Shown piece by piece: positions 47,856-58,294 of a DNA stretch of 64,000 bases. The position numbers and the translations under genes are program-made. The DNA lies in NCBI GenBank assembly GCA_026692865.1, contig JAPLNI010000058.1, positions 359,788-423,787 on the forward strand, given 5' to 3'. The stretch is from Planctomycetota bacterium (lineage in GTDB: Bacteria; Planctomycetota; Planctomycetia; Pirellulales; Pirellulaceae). Position 1 is the first letter of the stretch. Every line of letters begins with the position of its first letter. The notes below the pieces were generated by a model. The model was not told the DNA's origin and did no database searches. It saw only the letters and a program-made list of their open reading frames with translations.

Positions 47856-49415
47856 CTAAGATTGCCCTTCGTTTTCTTGCTTGGCTTCGGTCGAGGCATC
47901 TTCGGCGTCATCGTCGGACTTTTGGTCGCGATAGTTGAGCGGCGAGATTGCTCGTTGAAGTGTCTTCATCATGACATCGACGGGTGGCTCTTTGCCTGTA
48001 AAGAGTCGGTATTGGTAGGCCGCTTGCCTAATAAACATTTGTAATCCCGTGATTACGGTGCAACCAGTTCCGCGAGCGGCCTTCACAAGCATCGTTTGCT
48101 CGGGATTGTAAACCGTATCGAAAACAATCTGATGTTCTTCCAGTTTTTTACCGTCGTAAGGCGTGCTGTCGATGTCTGGAAACATGCCAAGTGGAGAGCC
48201 ATTCACGATAATGTCCGGCTTGACATCGTAACGGGAAGCCCAAGGAAGTGCTTTGCCTCCGATTTCTTGCGCCAGTGCTTCACTGCGTTCTTGAGTTCTG
48301 GACGAAATCAAAACTTTGGCTCCACGACGAGCCAGACCGTAGCCAATCGCGCGAGTTACACCGCCTGCCCCAAGCATCAAGACCCCTTTATCTTTGAACG
48401 GTTGCGGGGCCGTCGATTGCTTTGCCATGGCTTCGGTCAAGCAATCCATGGCGGCTCGGTAATCCGTGTTGTAGCCTACGGTCTCCATGTTAGCAAAAAT
48501 CACGGTGTTCACCGCACCGATTTCTTTGGCGGCCGATTCTGCTTGGTGGATAAACTCGATGATCGATTCTTTGTGAGGAATCGTCACGCTCAGTCCGCCT
48601 ATCCCGTAAGCTTCGCCCCATCGCAAGAAGTCTGCAAGCTCGGATCGTGGAACTCGGAAAGGGATGTAGCGAGCATTCAATCCTTGATGAGCGAACGCGG
48701 CGTTGTGAATCAAAGGCGAGTAGCTGTGAGCGACTGGATCGGCGATGACTCCGAAAATTTTAGTCGCCTCGTTGATTTCATCTACTTGATAGAGATTCTT
48801 CATCTGGTCGAAAGTCAATTGCCCCGGTGCAACACGTCGTTCAGAACTGTAAACGCAATAAGTAAACGGAGCACCGAAGCGACTTGCAAGAATGCGTGTG
48901 AGCGTTCCCATGTCTCCCATGCTGATACCGATTGTTGGAACGGAGGCGTTTTGCATCAGATCCAACATTCTTATGACATCTTCAAATCGATTCGCGAGGG
49001 TCGCAATCTTGACAATGTCTGCATCGTGCTTCGAAAGTGAGTCATGAAGTGCGCCTAAGTCTAGCGGCGTACCTTCGAAGTTATGCGCACTGACGATCCG
49101 CTTCGTCTTGCCATACCGAGGAATCTTGTCAGCGATATCCTCTTCAAGGTCGACATACTCGACTCCCATTGCGATCGCCGATCGAAGCAACATGAGTCGC
49201 TCTTCTTCAGGTCGATCCCAACGTCCGCCATCTTCTTTTCGCCGACATGTCACGACAACTGGAGTCGGTCGATTCTTAAGCAGTCGCGTTAAGTCGATGC
49301 TGCGACCAATATAATCGAGCCGGATCTCGACAAGCTTGGCACCTTCATCGGCCAGCCGTTGATGCTCAAGGAGTGTGTGTTTGTGCCGAGTTCTTGCTAC
49401 AGTGACGCAGATCAT
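47856..49415 (-). CDS. aroDE: Bifunctional 3-dehydroquinate dehydratase / shikimate dehydrogenase
   Basis: The 519-residue fusion has a type I dehydroquinase part (1 to ~215: EIRLDYIG, VSAHNFEG with the catalytic His, VKIATLANR with the Schiff-base Lys region). A shikimate dehydrogenase part (from ~220: GVIADPVAHSYSPLIHN, VTIPHKE, GAVNTV, LGAGGVTRAIGYG, NGSPLGM) follows. Two consecutive steps of the shikimate pathway are thus on one chain, as in plants, chlamydiae and planctomycetes. The C-terminus adds an acidic tail. Confidence 0.96.
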   Translation of the reverse strand: MICVTVARTRHKHTLLEHQRLADEGAKLVEIRLDYIGRSIDLTRLLKNRPTPVVVTCRRKEDGGRWDRPEEERLMLLRSAIAMGVEYVDLEEDIADKIPRYGKTKRIVSAHNFEGTPLDLGALHDSLSKHDADIVKIATLANRFEDVIRMLDLMQNASVPTIGISMGDMGTLTRILASRFGAPFTYCVYSSERRVAPGQLTFDQMKNLYQVDEINEATKIFGVIADPVAHSYSPLIHNAAFAHQGLNARYIPFRVPRSELADFLRWGEAYGIGGLSVTIPHKESIIEFIHQAESAAKEIGAVNTVIFANMETVGYNTDYRAAMDCLTEAMAKQSTAPQPFKDKGVLMLGAGGVTRAIGYGLARRGAKVLISSRTQERSEALAQEIGGKALPWASRYDVKPDIIVNGSPLGMFPDIDSTPYDGKKLEEHQIVFDTVYNPEQTMLVKAARGTGCTVITGLQMFIRQAAYQYRLFTGKEPPVDVMMKTLQRAISPLNYRDQKSDDDAEDASTEAKQENEGQS

Positions 49416-49574
49416 AGTCGTTGAAAAACAGAGAAGCTAAAAAAAGAAGTTCGTGGGAGCAGTGTTTGAGAGGAAAAAACGAGTAGAAGTATCGAGACAA
49501 AAACATTGATTAGCAAAAGAGGAAATTCCGCTCGTTGATTAGAATCTCTGCCCCTGAATGCTTTCACCAGTAGT

Positions 49575-50168
49575 TTACTCAGGGCCGGTCCAACTTAGAA
49601 ACCTTTTCAGTAGAATCGGCCCTGGCTCAGTCAGAAAGCTCTCGGGATGGAACTGCCAGCCCTCAATTGCCAGAGTTTTGTGGCGGACACCCATAATTTG
49701 TCGGCGTCCTTGCGAGTCATCGACCCACGCGGAAACCTCTAAACAGTCCGGAAGCGTCTCCGGTTCGATGACAAGGGAATGGTAGCGAGTAGCAACAAAG
49801 GGATTTTCCAGGTCTCGAAACATTCCTCGATTGTCGTGCCAAATTCGATCCGTCTTGCCGTGCATCAGCTCGGGAGCTCGCACAACGCGGCCTCCGAAGG
49901 CTTGGCCAATAGACTGATGCCCCAGGCAAACTCCCAGAATCGGAAACTCCCCCTGCAACTCTTGGAGAATTGGAACGCTTATTCCAGCTTCGCTAGGAGT
50001 ACACGGTCCAGGAGAAATAATAATCCGATCCGGCTGTAGCTCTCGAATCCTGTCAATGGACATTTCATCGTTACGAACCGTCAAAACATCCAGCGACGAA
50101 TCAATCTCGCCCAGCCTTTGAACGAGGTTGTAAGTAAAGGAATCGTAGTTATCGATGACAAGAATCAT
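49575..50168 (-). CDS. pabA: Anthranilate/aminodeoxychorismate synthase glutamine amidotransferase subunit
   Basis: The 197-residue class I glutamine amidotransferase starts MILVIDNYDSFTYNLVQ. It has the oxyanion/PGP segment ISPGPCTP, the nucleophile GVCLGHQ (C81), and ATRYHSLVIE and FHPES for the rest of the triad. It supplies ammonia to TrpE or PabB; the two cannot be separated from this subunit alone, and no synthase subunit is adjacent. The shorter start at 50168 is the family start. Confidence 0.9.
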   Translation of the reverse strand: MILVIDNYDSFTYNLVQRLGEIDSSLDVLTVRNDEMSIDRIRELQPDRIIISPGPCTPSEAGISVPILQELQGEFPILGVCLGHQSIGQAFGGRVVRAPELMHGKTDRIWHDNRGMFRDLENPFVATRYHSLVIEPETLPDCLEVSAWVDDSQGRRQIMGVRHKTLAIEGWQFHPESFLTEPGPILLKRFLSWTGPE

Positions 50169-50219
50169 GCGGGGATTGTAACGCAGACCCACCACCAATC
50201 GAAGTGGCCTTAACATCAA

Positions 50220-50501
50220 AAATCGGACGGTTTAGGTGGCTTGTATTGATTGATCCAATTTTACAACCAATGCCCTAACGCACTCGCAATTGACCAAGTC
50301 TCAGGCGATCCTCCCGAACGACGATTTTCGGTCCTTACAATTCTCCAAACGTTTTGCCGACTGTGCTCGTATTCGAACTGCGGATTGCGTCCCGCATGAG
50401 ACCAAAATTATAGTTTGAGACGACTCGGCATCTTAAGGGTATACTTAAAGATCGATCTATGGATAACTTCCACCGAGTCCCGGTTCGTAGTGATTGCGTA
50501 A
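50220..50501. other. Divergent intergenic region
   Basis: A 282-bp gap between the amidotransferase and prenyltransferase-repeat genes. It should contain their promoters. No gene or RNA is seen. Confidence 0.4.
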
Positions 50502-52163
50502 ATGAGCGCTGAAGCGAAAACGATCAAAACGCCGAATAAGCTTCGTTCGCAAGCCAAGCAGCCGCTCGTAAAAGTGACTCGAGAACTGCCAAGAGCACCC
50601 AGGAAACAGCGATCCCAGTCCCCGTTGATATCCCTGCTGACTAGCACCATCCTTCATTTGGTCGTTATTTTCGCTTTGACACTAATTGTCTTGCGGGGGC
50701 GAGGTCTGGGGCCAAATGGTTTCGACGTGGTTGCTTCCACGAATTCGGAAATCGCTGTCGACCAAGCTGCATTCGAACTAACGCCAATCGCTCCATCGGA
50801 AGCCGTCGAGCCGGATGCGGAGGCCGAGCAGTCTGCCGCACAAATAGCGAGCTCATCAACCGCGTCCTTGAGCTTGTCATCTTCCGCGCTTTCAACTAGC
50901 GGAAGTCTAGCCGAAGTCACCTCCAGTACTGCTACCAATTTTGTTGCCATACCGTCGATCGCGGTTGGCGAGCAGAGCACGTTGATGACGAACGCTCTTA
51001 TACCGACCAGTTCACCTTTTGCGGGGACTTCTTTGGAAAGCCGCACTCCGGCCAATCGCGCACGCATTGCGATGAAAAATGGGGGAACGCTTGAAAGTGA
51101 GAAAGCGGTCGAAGCGGCTCTCGTATGGCTCGCTGCCCATCAATATGCAGACGGCGGTTGGAGTATGAATCTAAGCGACCCTGGAGATGGCCAGTTCCGC
51201 GCTGCGTGTCCCTGCAATGGGCAATGTTCCGGTAACAGTATCGAGCAATTGGACTTGAAGCGGCACGCAGCAACAGGACTCGCGCTCCTTTGCTTTTTAG
51301 GAGCGGGCTATACACATCAAGAAGGCAAATATAAAGACAACGTGTATCGTGCTATCAACTTTTTGATGGCAACCATGCGAGATAACCAAGAGGACCCGAC
51401 CGACACTCGCTATCCAGGGCAATTTTCCTCGGGTAATTCTCGTCACCTCATGTACGAACAAGGCATCGCAACGTTTGCACTTTGCGAGGCCTTCCAGATG
51501 ACGAAAGATCCGATCCTTCGCGAAAGTTGCCAGACGGCGATTACCTATGTCGTTAATGCCGAACACTACGACGGATCATGGGGCTATATGCCTCGCACGG
51601 TAGGTGACTTGTCGATTGTTGGTTGGCAAATCATGGCACTCAGAAGCGCCGCGAGTAGCGATTTGCAAATCAACCGGCAAGGTGTAGTTCGTATGGATCG
51701 ATTCTTGAATACTCAAATGTCTGCAGACGGAACGGGTTATGGCTATCGAAGCCAAAAGCCAACGCCCACGATGACGGCGATTGGAATGCTGATGAGAATT
51801 TATCGCGGTTGGTCTGTAGCAGATGCTCGCATACAACGAGGAATGTTTTCGGTCATTGAAAACCAACCATCGAAGAACGACATGTATTTCAACTATTACG
51901 CGACGCAAGCGATCTTCTACTCGCAAAGCTCTTATTGGCCACGATGGAATACTGCCATGCGAGAGTATCTGGTTTCCACTCAGAGTCAGAATGCGGCCAG
52001 CCACGAACTCGGAAGTTGGTACTTCGATGGAAGCGTAGTGGCTCAGTCAAACGCAGTGGGTGGTAGATTATATTGCACAACGATGGCAACGCTGATTCTC
52101 GAGGTCTACTACCGATATCTACCAACGTACAAAGAAGAAGCAAGCGACGACTTCAAATTTTAA
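50502..52163 (+). CDS. Membrane-anchored prenyltransferase/squalene oxidase repeat protein
   Basis: The 553-residue protein has a basic head, one membrane helix (STILHLVVIFALTLIVL near 48-65), a Ser/Ala-rich linker, and a helical alpha/alpha-toroid domain (VEAALVWLAAHQYADGGWSM, CQTAITYVVNAEHYDGSWGY) of the squalene cyclase repeat type. A Cys-rich insert (CPCNGQC) is visible. These planctomycete proteins lack the cyclase Asp motif and are common, of unknown role, probably exposed outside the inner membrane. Confidence 0.8.
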   Translation: MSAEAKTIKTPNKLRSQAKQPLVKVTRELPRAPRKQRSQSPLISLLTSTILHLVVIFALTLIVLRGRGLGPNGFDVVASTNSEIAVDQAAFELTPIAPSEAVEPDAEAEQSAAQIASSSTASLSLSSSALSTSGSLAEVTSSTATNFVAIPSIAVGEQSTLMTNALIPTSSPFAGTSLESRTPANRARIAMKNGGTLESEKAVEAALVWLAAHQYADGGWSMNLSDPGDGQFRAACPCNGQCSGNSIEQLDLKRHAATGLALLCFLGAGYTHQEGKYKDNVYRAINFLMATMRDNQEDPTDTRYPGQFSSGNSRHLMYEQGIATFALCEAFQMTKDPILRESCQTAITYVVNAEHYDGSWGYMPRTVGDLSIVGWQIMALRSAASSDLQINRQGVVRMDRFLNTQMSADGTGYGYRSQKPTPTMTAIGMLMRIYRGWSVADARIQRGMFSVIENQPSKNDMYFNYYATQAIFYSQSSYWPRWNTAMREYLVSTQSQNAASHELGSWYFDGSVVAQSNAVGGRLYCTTMATLILEVYYRYLPTYKEEASDDFKF

Positions 52164-52347
52164 GCAGTTTTGGAGTGCCGTGACTTGTCACAGCTTTGGG
52201 GCGAGCGATGTTATGAAAAGAAAGAGTCTGGCGTGACAACTGTATCGTTTAACTAGCGAAGACTTTTTAGATTGATAGCCGATAGATAAGTCTTAAAGCT
52301 CCGCCAAGCCGGAATGCGTTAACATGTGGATCGAGAATTAAATCGTT

Positions 52348-53478
52348 CTATGTTTGCTGAACTAAGAAAGCATGCCAATTAGTCGAGTAGGTTTCAAAGC
52401 CGGGTGCCTTTGCGTGCGCGACGCAATAATCCTTTCCTTCAACCGTCTCTTGTACGTATTTTTCTTCTCCTCTAATTAATGTCGGGTATCGCTGGACTGG
52501 AAATCGGTAATCCATTGGTGTTGATTTAGAGCATGCGACAATTGATCCATCCCTTTCCACAATGTAGACAGACGTTCGTTGCTTTTCGACGTCGTCCAAC
52601 GGGAGTCCAGAAAGGATTGCGTTAGCAAAGTTATTCCAATTGAATACTACGCCGAGTGCTCCCAGGAATGACCCATTTGCTTGCCCCATCTCACGGACGG
52701 AACACGAGTAAATTAACGAGGGATTCCCATTTGCGAGTCTTGATTCGTGAGCACTTTGAAAACCGTATTCATCTCCCGTTCGCGAATGCTGCGACTGGCG
52801 AAACCATGGTGATGAGGATTCGTCACGATTGATGCTGTTGAATTGATCAGGTCTTCCGTTTGCTACAATCGTGCCTTGCTTGTCTACCAAAACGAGATCG
52901 CTATAAACCGTATACGCATTCAGAATGATACCCATACGCGTGGATGCGTGAGCAAGTGCTTGCGGCGACGGTTTACTCAGAGCATCCACGATAGATGCGT
53001 CAGTTGCCCACCATCGAACGTCACAGGTTCGTTCATATAGATTTCGGTCGATTAAATCCAAGCAATTAAGAGAGATATCGGCCAGTCTAGTTCCGAGAAC
53101 ATTGCCACTGATAAGTGTCATTAGCTGTTCTATCGATTGTCGGGTGTCTGTCGACATTTCGCTTGCAACAAGCGCTGTTCGGCCCGATAGTCCCTGCATC
53201 TCCTTTGCGACGACTCCAAAAGCTGCTCCTTTTTCCCCGAAGCGAGCCGACTCGATACGTGCGTTGAGGGCTAAAAGCTTTGTGTTCTCGTTAATGCTTC
53301 GAATTTCATTGATTGCAGATCCAACCGTCGTCATGAGTTGGGAGATAATCGCGACGACTCGCTCAGTGTTGGTAAGCTCACTGAAGTCGACGATTGCTTT
53401 AGGCATCCGCGAAGATTTGCTTGGCCGATGCGTTACTGCTTCTTCTTCACACTCTACTTGGTTGACTTGATTCGACAT
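52348..53478 (-). CDS. Chemoreceptor-like protein with N-terminal signalling tip and C-terminal Cache-type domain
   Basis: About 376 residues. The N-terminal third has the conserved hairpin tip of methyl-accepting proteins (EIRSINENTKLLALNARIES, GVVAKEM). After a short linker, the rest resembles a PDC/Cache ligand-binding domain (LVDKQGTIVANGRPDQ, SSSPWFRQSQ, SVREMGQANGSFLGALGVVF). No membrane helix is seen, so it should be soluble. The usual order is sensor first and signalling domain last. No che genes are nearby. The start may also be GTG at 53490. Confidence 0.7.
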   Translation of the reverse strand: MSNQVNQVECEEEAVTHRPSKSSRMPKAIVDFSELTNTERVVAIISQLMTTVGSAINEIRSINENTKLLALNARIESARFGEKGAAFGVVAKEMQGLSGRTALVASEMSTDTRQSIEQLMTLISGNVLGTRLADISLNCLDLIDRNLYERTCDVRWWATDASIVDALSKPSPQALAHASTRMGIILNAYTVYSDLVLVDKQGTIVANGRPDQFNSINRDESSSPWFRQSQHSRTGDEYGFQSAHESRLANGNPSLIYSCSVREMGQANGSFLGALGVVFNWNNFANAILSGLPLDDVEKQRTSVYIVERDGSIVACSKSTPMDYRFPVQRYPTLIRGEEKYVQETVEGKDYCVAHAKAPGFETYSTNWHAFLVQQT

Positions 53479-53684
53479 TTTTTGGTGCACTACTCGAAAG
53501 TAAGAAATCTACCGCTGCGTAAGCATCGCGGTTGGGCTTCCTGTCGTCTAAGCGACTGAAGCGGACGCGTTCTCTAGAGTTGCAAAATGGAGTGGAGGAT
53601 TTATCGACAAAGATACACGATAAAAATGCACACGGCAGATTTTTGTGCAAAAAAGATTTCATTGCTGGCGGAATCTACCTGCTG

Positions 53685-55551
53685 TCAGGACTCTTCCGTA
53701 AATAAGTCCTGGTGCTTGGGTTCCGATGTGATGAGCGCGGCGGTGCGTTCAGCCATCGCGGAGATCGTTAAATGCGGATTGCAGCCAATAGCGGTTGGGA
53801 AGACAGCACCGTCGGAGACATACAGTCCCTAATGAATTCTAAGATTCTCAGTACTCGGGTCGATGTCGCCTCCCATTGAGCAGTCATAGACTTGGCCCTT
53901 GTGGTTGATGACACCTGAACGAGGGTCGTCGCTCATTCCGCAACCACCCAGAGGGTGAACCGAGACCATGCGATCACCGAAAACACGCAGGTATTTGTAA
54001 TTGCCACCGTGGAAGTGAGCGACTCGAGCGAACTCTCTTCGAATCAGCCTGCGGTAATCGCCGTCTAGCAATCCCGGCCATACAACCATCCCGTTGTCGT
54101 TGTCTTCAAGAACAATTCGCCCTTGCTGGCCATCATGTCCCATGCCAAGCATTACAAGACTATGATCTAAATCGATATCCTGCATCAACAACCCAAGGAT
54201 GTTTGCATACGAGCGAGGAGCAGCGCCTTCCTGAATCAACACACGATCATAAAGATTAGGTCTCATCGGATACGTCAAGTTGCTTTGAATCGTCGGGCCA
54301 ATCCTGGTAGTGTCTTCCGCATAAGCACTAACGCCAGCCGATTTCGTGGGGCAATCAGACTTGCAAACAAAGCCTAATGCATCTCCGTTCCCAGTCCAAT
54401 TAAATCCAAGTTGCCGCGAAAACTCAAAGTAATCATCTTGCGATCGAAGGAGAATCTCGGTGCTTCCAACGCTGCCTGCACCGAGGACAATTAATCGGGC
54501 CGTAGTCGATCCTTCCACAGCATTGTGGGTGCCGAATTCGTCTCGCAAATGATGTATGAAGTGGATTGTGTAGTATCCGTTACACTTTTCGATCCAGCGA
54601 ACTTCGGTTTGGGTATAGAACTCCGCGCCATGCTGTCTTGCGATCGGAAGATAATTGTACGCAAGTGTATTCTTCGCACCGACGCTACAACCTGTAAGAC
54701 AGTCGCCGCAATCGCTGCAATCACGCTGAATCTGACCTTGTCGATTGGGTACAGGAAGATTGGGGCCTTGAGAACGAACGTGTTACGGTCAAAGCAGCCG
54801 CTTCGAAACGACATCCGTGATCAGCAAGCTTTTCCGCAGCAAGACGTTGCGATCGCATTTTATTGGTCCAGTCGATCGGATCAACGCGTGCCCCCAGTTC
54901 ATAAGCTGCTCGATCGTAATAGGGGTCCAAAAATGCACGATCACGAAGAGCTTGCGGCCACTGGGTCTGGTAGAAAACATCCGGATCGGGTTTGATAGCT
55001 ACACTCGTATTGATCAGTGAAGACCCTCCGAGTCCGCTGCCACTTACGATCGAGATCTCTTTGCCTTGCAGCACATTAAACAGTCCAGTCGGATTGTTCA
55101 TCGATCGCTTTTTAGGACCAAAGATTTTCAACCTCGTTTCGTCTGTCACGTCGCGCAGTACGTCGGGAAAAGTCCCCGGAACCCACTCGCGACCTCGCTC
55201 GAGTAGACATAGCCTTCCACCCGGACGGAGACGTTGTGAAAGTCTCGCAGCGGTGATCGCGGCTCCGTAACCCGAACCTATCACGGCGATTTCGAACTGC
55301 CACGGCACGGAAGCTTGGCGACGATCAAAAAGCCGACTTGGATGATTCGCCAGCGCCCCACCAAACGCTTTCATGTTTTGATGGTAGTCGGCAATCGCGA
55401 GCGACTTGAAAACGGATCCACTCGTCTTTAGTCGACTTAGAATCTGACCCTGCACAACCGCAGGACGAGCCGACGCGCTGAATCCAACCGAAGTCGCGGC
55501 AATCGAGTTTATGAATTTCCTTCGATTCAACTCGCCCATGAACCTACTCAT
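53685..55551 (-). pseudogene. Broken GMC family oxidoreductase
   Basis: The upstream part (55551 to about 54750) has a Tat-like NRRKFINS signal and the FAD motif IAVIGSGYGAAITAARL. Around 54755 the protein continues only after a frame change, as PNRQGQIQRDCSDCGDC then GCSVGAKNTLAYNYLP and on to SVHPLGGCGMSDDP. A TAG at 53829-53831 interrupts the conserved end, which resumes in frame as GLYVSDGAVFP and GCNPHLTIS (the catalytic His region) to a TGA at 53685. Two independent lesions make loss of function likely; sequencing error could explain one. Confidence 0.85.
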
Positions 55552-55963
55552 CTAACGAATCATCGAGATCGAGACTCGGGTTTATGGATGACTTTTCACG
55601 CCCCAGACCAACAGCGCACTCGCGATTGTCATCGGCAGGATCGCCCAATCGTCGCGCGTCAAAATCGTCACAACCGGTAAACGACGCATTCTTTCAATAT
55701 TTGATGTGCGATTTCGATTTCGCCACTCTCGCCAGCTTTGCCAGACTACCGAAAGCATCGGATGATAGAACGTTTGCTAAGGATTGCTACAACTTTTCTG
55801 TGCATCAGGTGCTTTTGGTTGGATGCTTAGTTGACGACAACTTCGGCTAATAAAAATCCTTCTTGCTACCTTTGGTTGTTTCGGTTTCTAGCAATTCGAT
55901 AGCCATTCAGGAAGAAATCCAACCGATTTCACCAACAAACATTCCAGTAGGAATTGCAGAATT
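55552..55963. other. Gene-poor gap
   Basis: A 412-bp gap between the broken oxidoreductase and the small YjfB-like gene. An 88-codon plus-strand frame (55584-55850) is not convincing. Nothing else is seen. Confidence 0.3.
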
Positions 55964-56158
55964 ATGAATGTCAGCGAATCCTCTCCGTCGAAGCAACTTA
56001 TTGATATCTACTCGAATGCTGCGAAAACCAGCAATGAAATCGGCGTTGCAATTCTTCAAAAGCAGAAGCAAGTCTCCACTCAGCAAGGTGACGCGATTCT
56101 CAAGCTCTTGGAATCCGCCGTGCCATACGCTCCATCGCGACTGGATGTGAAAGCGTAG
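55964..56158 (+). CDS. Small YjfB-family (putative motility) protein
   Basis: The 64-residue protein has two short helices (NEIGVAILQKQKQ, QQGDAILKLLESA) that match the pattern of the small YjfB motility-associated family, which is cytoplasmic and of unknown mechanism. No flagellar genes are in view. The length and motif fit, but the similarity is short. Confidence 0.5.
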   Translation: MNVSESSPSKQLIDIYSNAAKTSNEIGVAILQKQKQVSTQQGDAILKLLESAVPYAPSRLDVKA

Positions 56159-56385
56159 TTTGACCCCAGCAAGTTGCTTTACAAGTAACATGTCGCCAAA
56201 ATCGCTCAGATTTGAATTACGGTCCTCACCGACGCGCGCGTAGGCAGTTGCCTTTTCGGGGTTCTTTCCCATTAAAATCTAACTCCTGATAGCATTCTCC
56301 CCCACATAGATTGATCTGGCGATTCGGCTACAATCACGGACAAGTATAGTAGTCGTGGAGTCGCTTTCTTGGAGGGATATTCGTC

Positions 56386-57117
56386 GTGCAATACAGCTAT
56401 TCAGAGCTCTCGAAACTGATCGATCATTCATTGTTAAGTCCAACAATGACCGAAGTGCAGCTTGAATCGGGTATTCAACTTGCCCTCGCTTATGACGTTG
56501 CTAGCGTTTGTATTATGCCTTACTACCACAAGCGATGCGTCGAATTGCTCGCAGGTAGCTCGGTAATGCCCAGCAGCACCGTTGGGTTTCCTCACGGTGG
56601 GCACACTACCAAAACGAAAGTGGTTGAAGCAGAACAGTTGATCGAAGATGGCTGCCAAGAGTTAGACATGGTAGTCAACATCAGCCGTGTCGTTTCTGGC
56701 GATTGGAAGTATGTTGAGGAGGATATCGCAGCGATCGTGAAACTGACCAAGCAGGCAAAGCGAAAGGTCAAAGTCATCTTTGAAAATTGTTACCTCACGA
56801 AAGAACAGAAGATTCACCTTTGCAAGATTTGTTGCGACCTGGATGCAGAATGGGTTAAAACCAGCACCGGCTACGGAACGAGTGGTGCGACCATGGAAGA
56901 TCTACAACTGATGTTGGATAACGTGACCGCACCTGTCCAAGTAAAAGCCGCTGGTGGTATTCGCGATTGTGATGCACTCATCAAAGTCAAGCAAATGGGT
57001 GTCACCCGTGTAGGCTCGTCGAGGACAGCCGAAATGATGGACGAAGCTCGCCGACGATTAGGACTTGCACCGATCGTGACTGTCTCAGCAACCGCAAAAC
57101 AGTCGTCGAGCTACTAA
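56386..57117 (+). CDS. deoC: Deoxyribose-phosphate aldolase
   Basis: The 243-residue TIM barrel has VGFPHGGHTT, LDMVVNIS (D94), the Schiff-base Lys in VKTSTGYG (K158), and VKAAGGIRDCDA. It cleaves 2-deoxyribose-5-phosphate to acetaldehyde and glyceraldehyde-3-phosphate in deoxynucleoside breakdown. The GTG start at 56386 has GGAGG ten bases upstream. No other deo gene is adjacent. Confidence 0.95.
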   Translation: MQYSYSELSKLIDHSLLSPTMTEVQLESGIQLALAYDVASVCIMPYYHKRCVELLAGSSVMPSSTVGFPHGGHTTKTKVVEAEQLIEDGCQELDMVVNISRVVSGDWKYVEEDIAAIVKLTKQAKRKVKVIFENCYLTKEQKIHLCKICCDLDAEWVKTSTGYGTSGATMEDLQLMLDNVTAPVQVKAAGGIRDCDALIKVKQMGVTRVGSSRTAEMMDEARRRLGLAPIVTVSATAKQSSSY

Positions 57118-57205
57118 GTCAACGCGTGCTTTCCGAAAACGAATTGCAAGTCTGACGCAAACTTTTTAAGTGAGATTTGCCTTTGTGGCAATTGAAATCG
57201 ATTCT

Positions 57206-58282
57206 TCAATTCATCGGCTCTTCAATGCCGTAGTCCTTCAGCTTTTTGTGAAGCGTGTTTCGGTTGATACCCAATCGCGTTGCAGTTTTCGTTTGTACTT
57301 GATTGCATCCGGCGAGCACCTGGACAATCAATTCACGTTCTACACGATCCACAACGCGCTGGTGAAGATTGTCAGCGTCACTTGGAGAAGTTCGAATACC
57401 TTCCGAGACTACTTCCTTGGTCAAAGCATCAAGATCCATGGCAATCGGTGCTGATGCAACGATACCCGGTCGCGCTTCTGCTCCAGTGACATAACCAGGC
57501 AACAGTTCTGTTGTCAGTTCGTCAGTATCCGCCATCACAACCGCTCGTTCCACATAATTTTGAAGCTCGCGGACGTTTCCGGGCCAATGATAATCCTGCA
57601 TTGCGGTCATCGCTTCGCGTTGGATATGGACTACGAAGCGTTCGTTCTGTGCACTGTAGTAATTTAGAAAGTGAGCAACCAACGAAGGGATATCGTCTCG
57701 TCGCTGTCGAAGTGGCGGGATTTCAATCGGGACAACGTTCAGACGCCAATACAAATCCTCGCGAAACTTTTCCTCTTGGATTTCGAGAGCCAAGTCACGA
57801 TTGGAAGCCGCAACGACTCGCGTATCAACCGTTATGGTTTCGGTGTCTCCAACGCGTTCAAACTCTTTTTGTTGAAGAACTCGAAGCAGCTTTACCTGGA
57901 GATGGAGCGACGTGCTATTGATTTCATCCAGGAAAATTGTTCCCGTATGAGCCGCTTCAAATCGGCCTGTTCGGTTATTCACGGCACCGGTGAAAGCACC
58001 GCGAACGTGTCCAAAGAGTTCGCTCTCCAGAAGGCTTTCGCTGAGTGCTCCACAGTTCACTTTGACGAATGGTCCGCCGCCTCGATGGCTTAATCGGTGG
58101 ATCGCGTTTGCAATCAACTCCTTGCCTGTTCCCGTCTCGCCAAGAATCAGCACTGACGCGTTCGATTTGGCGACTCGACGAGTCACTCGATACACCTCAG
58201 CCATCGCAGAACTCGAGCCGATGATGCCACTGATTGGCAATCCCGAGTCGTGTCCGTTAATAGATGATGCTACGTGTGCCAT
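57206..58282 (-). CDS. Sigma-54-dependent transcription activator (NtrC-type, no receiver domain)
   Basis: The 358-residue protein is an AAA+ activator: Walker A GETGTGKE (48-55), the sigma-54 contact loop GAFTGA (95-100), Walker B TIFLDE (115-120), and FREDLYWRL. It ends with a Fis-type helix-turn-helix ([20 protein letters not shown]). There is no N-terminal receiver or sensor domain, only ~18 residues. It starts 12 bases after the 626-residue protein gene, so signals may come through that partner. Confidence 0.93.
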   Translation of the reverse strand: MAHVASSINGHDSGLPISGIIGSSSAMAEVYRVTRRVAKSNASVLILGETGTGKELIANAIHRLSHRGGGPFVKVNCGALSESLLESELFGHVRGAFTGAVNNRTGRFEAAHTGTIFLDEINSTSLHLQVKLLRVLQQKEFERVGDTETITVDTRVVAASNRDLALEIQEEKFREDLYWRLNVVPIEIPPLRQRRDDIPSLVAHFLNYYSAQNERFVVHIQREAMTAMQDYHWPGNVRELQNYVERAVVMADTDELTTELLPGYVTGAEARPGIVASAPIAMDLDALTKEVVSEGIRTSPSDADNLHQRVVDRVERELIVQVLAGCNQVQTKTATRLGINRNTLHKKLKDYGIEEPMN

Positions 58283-58294
58283 CGCTTTAAGTGT

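Noticed and set aside
55584-55850. 88-codon open frame
   Set aside because: Low-quality composition, no ribosome site, no recognised family.
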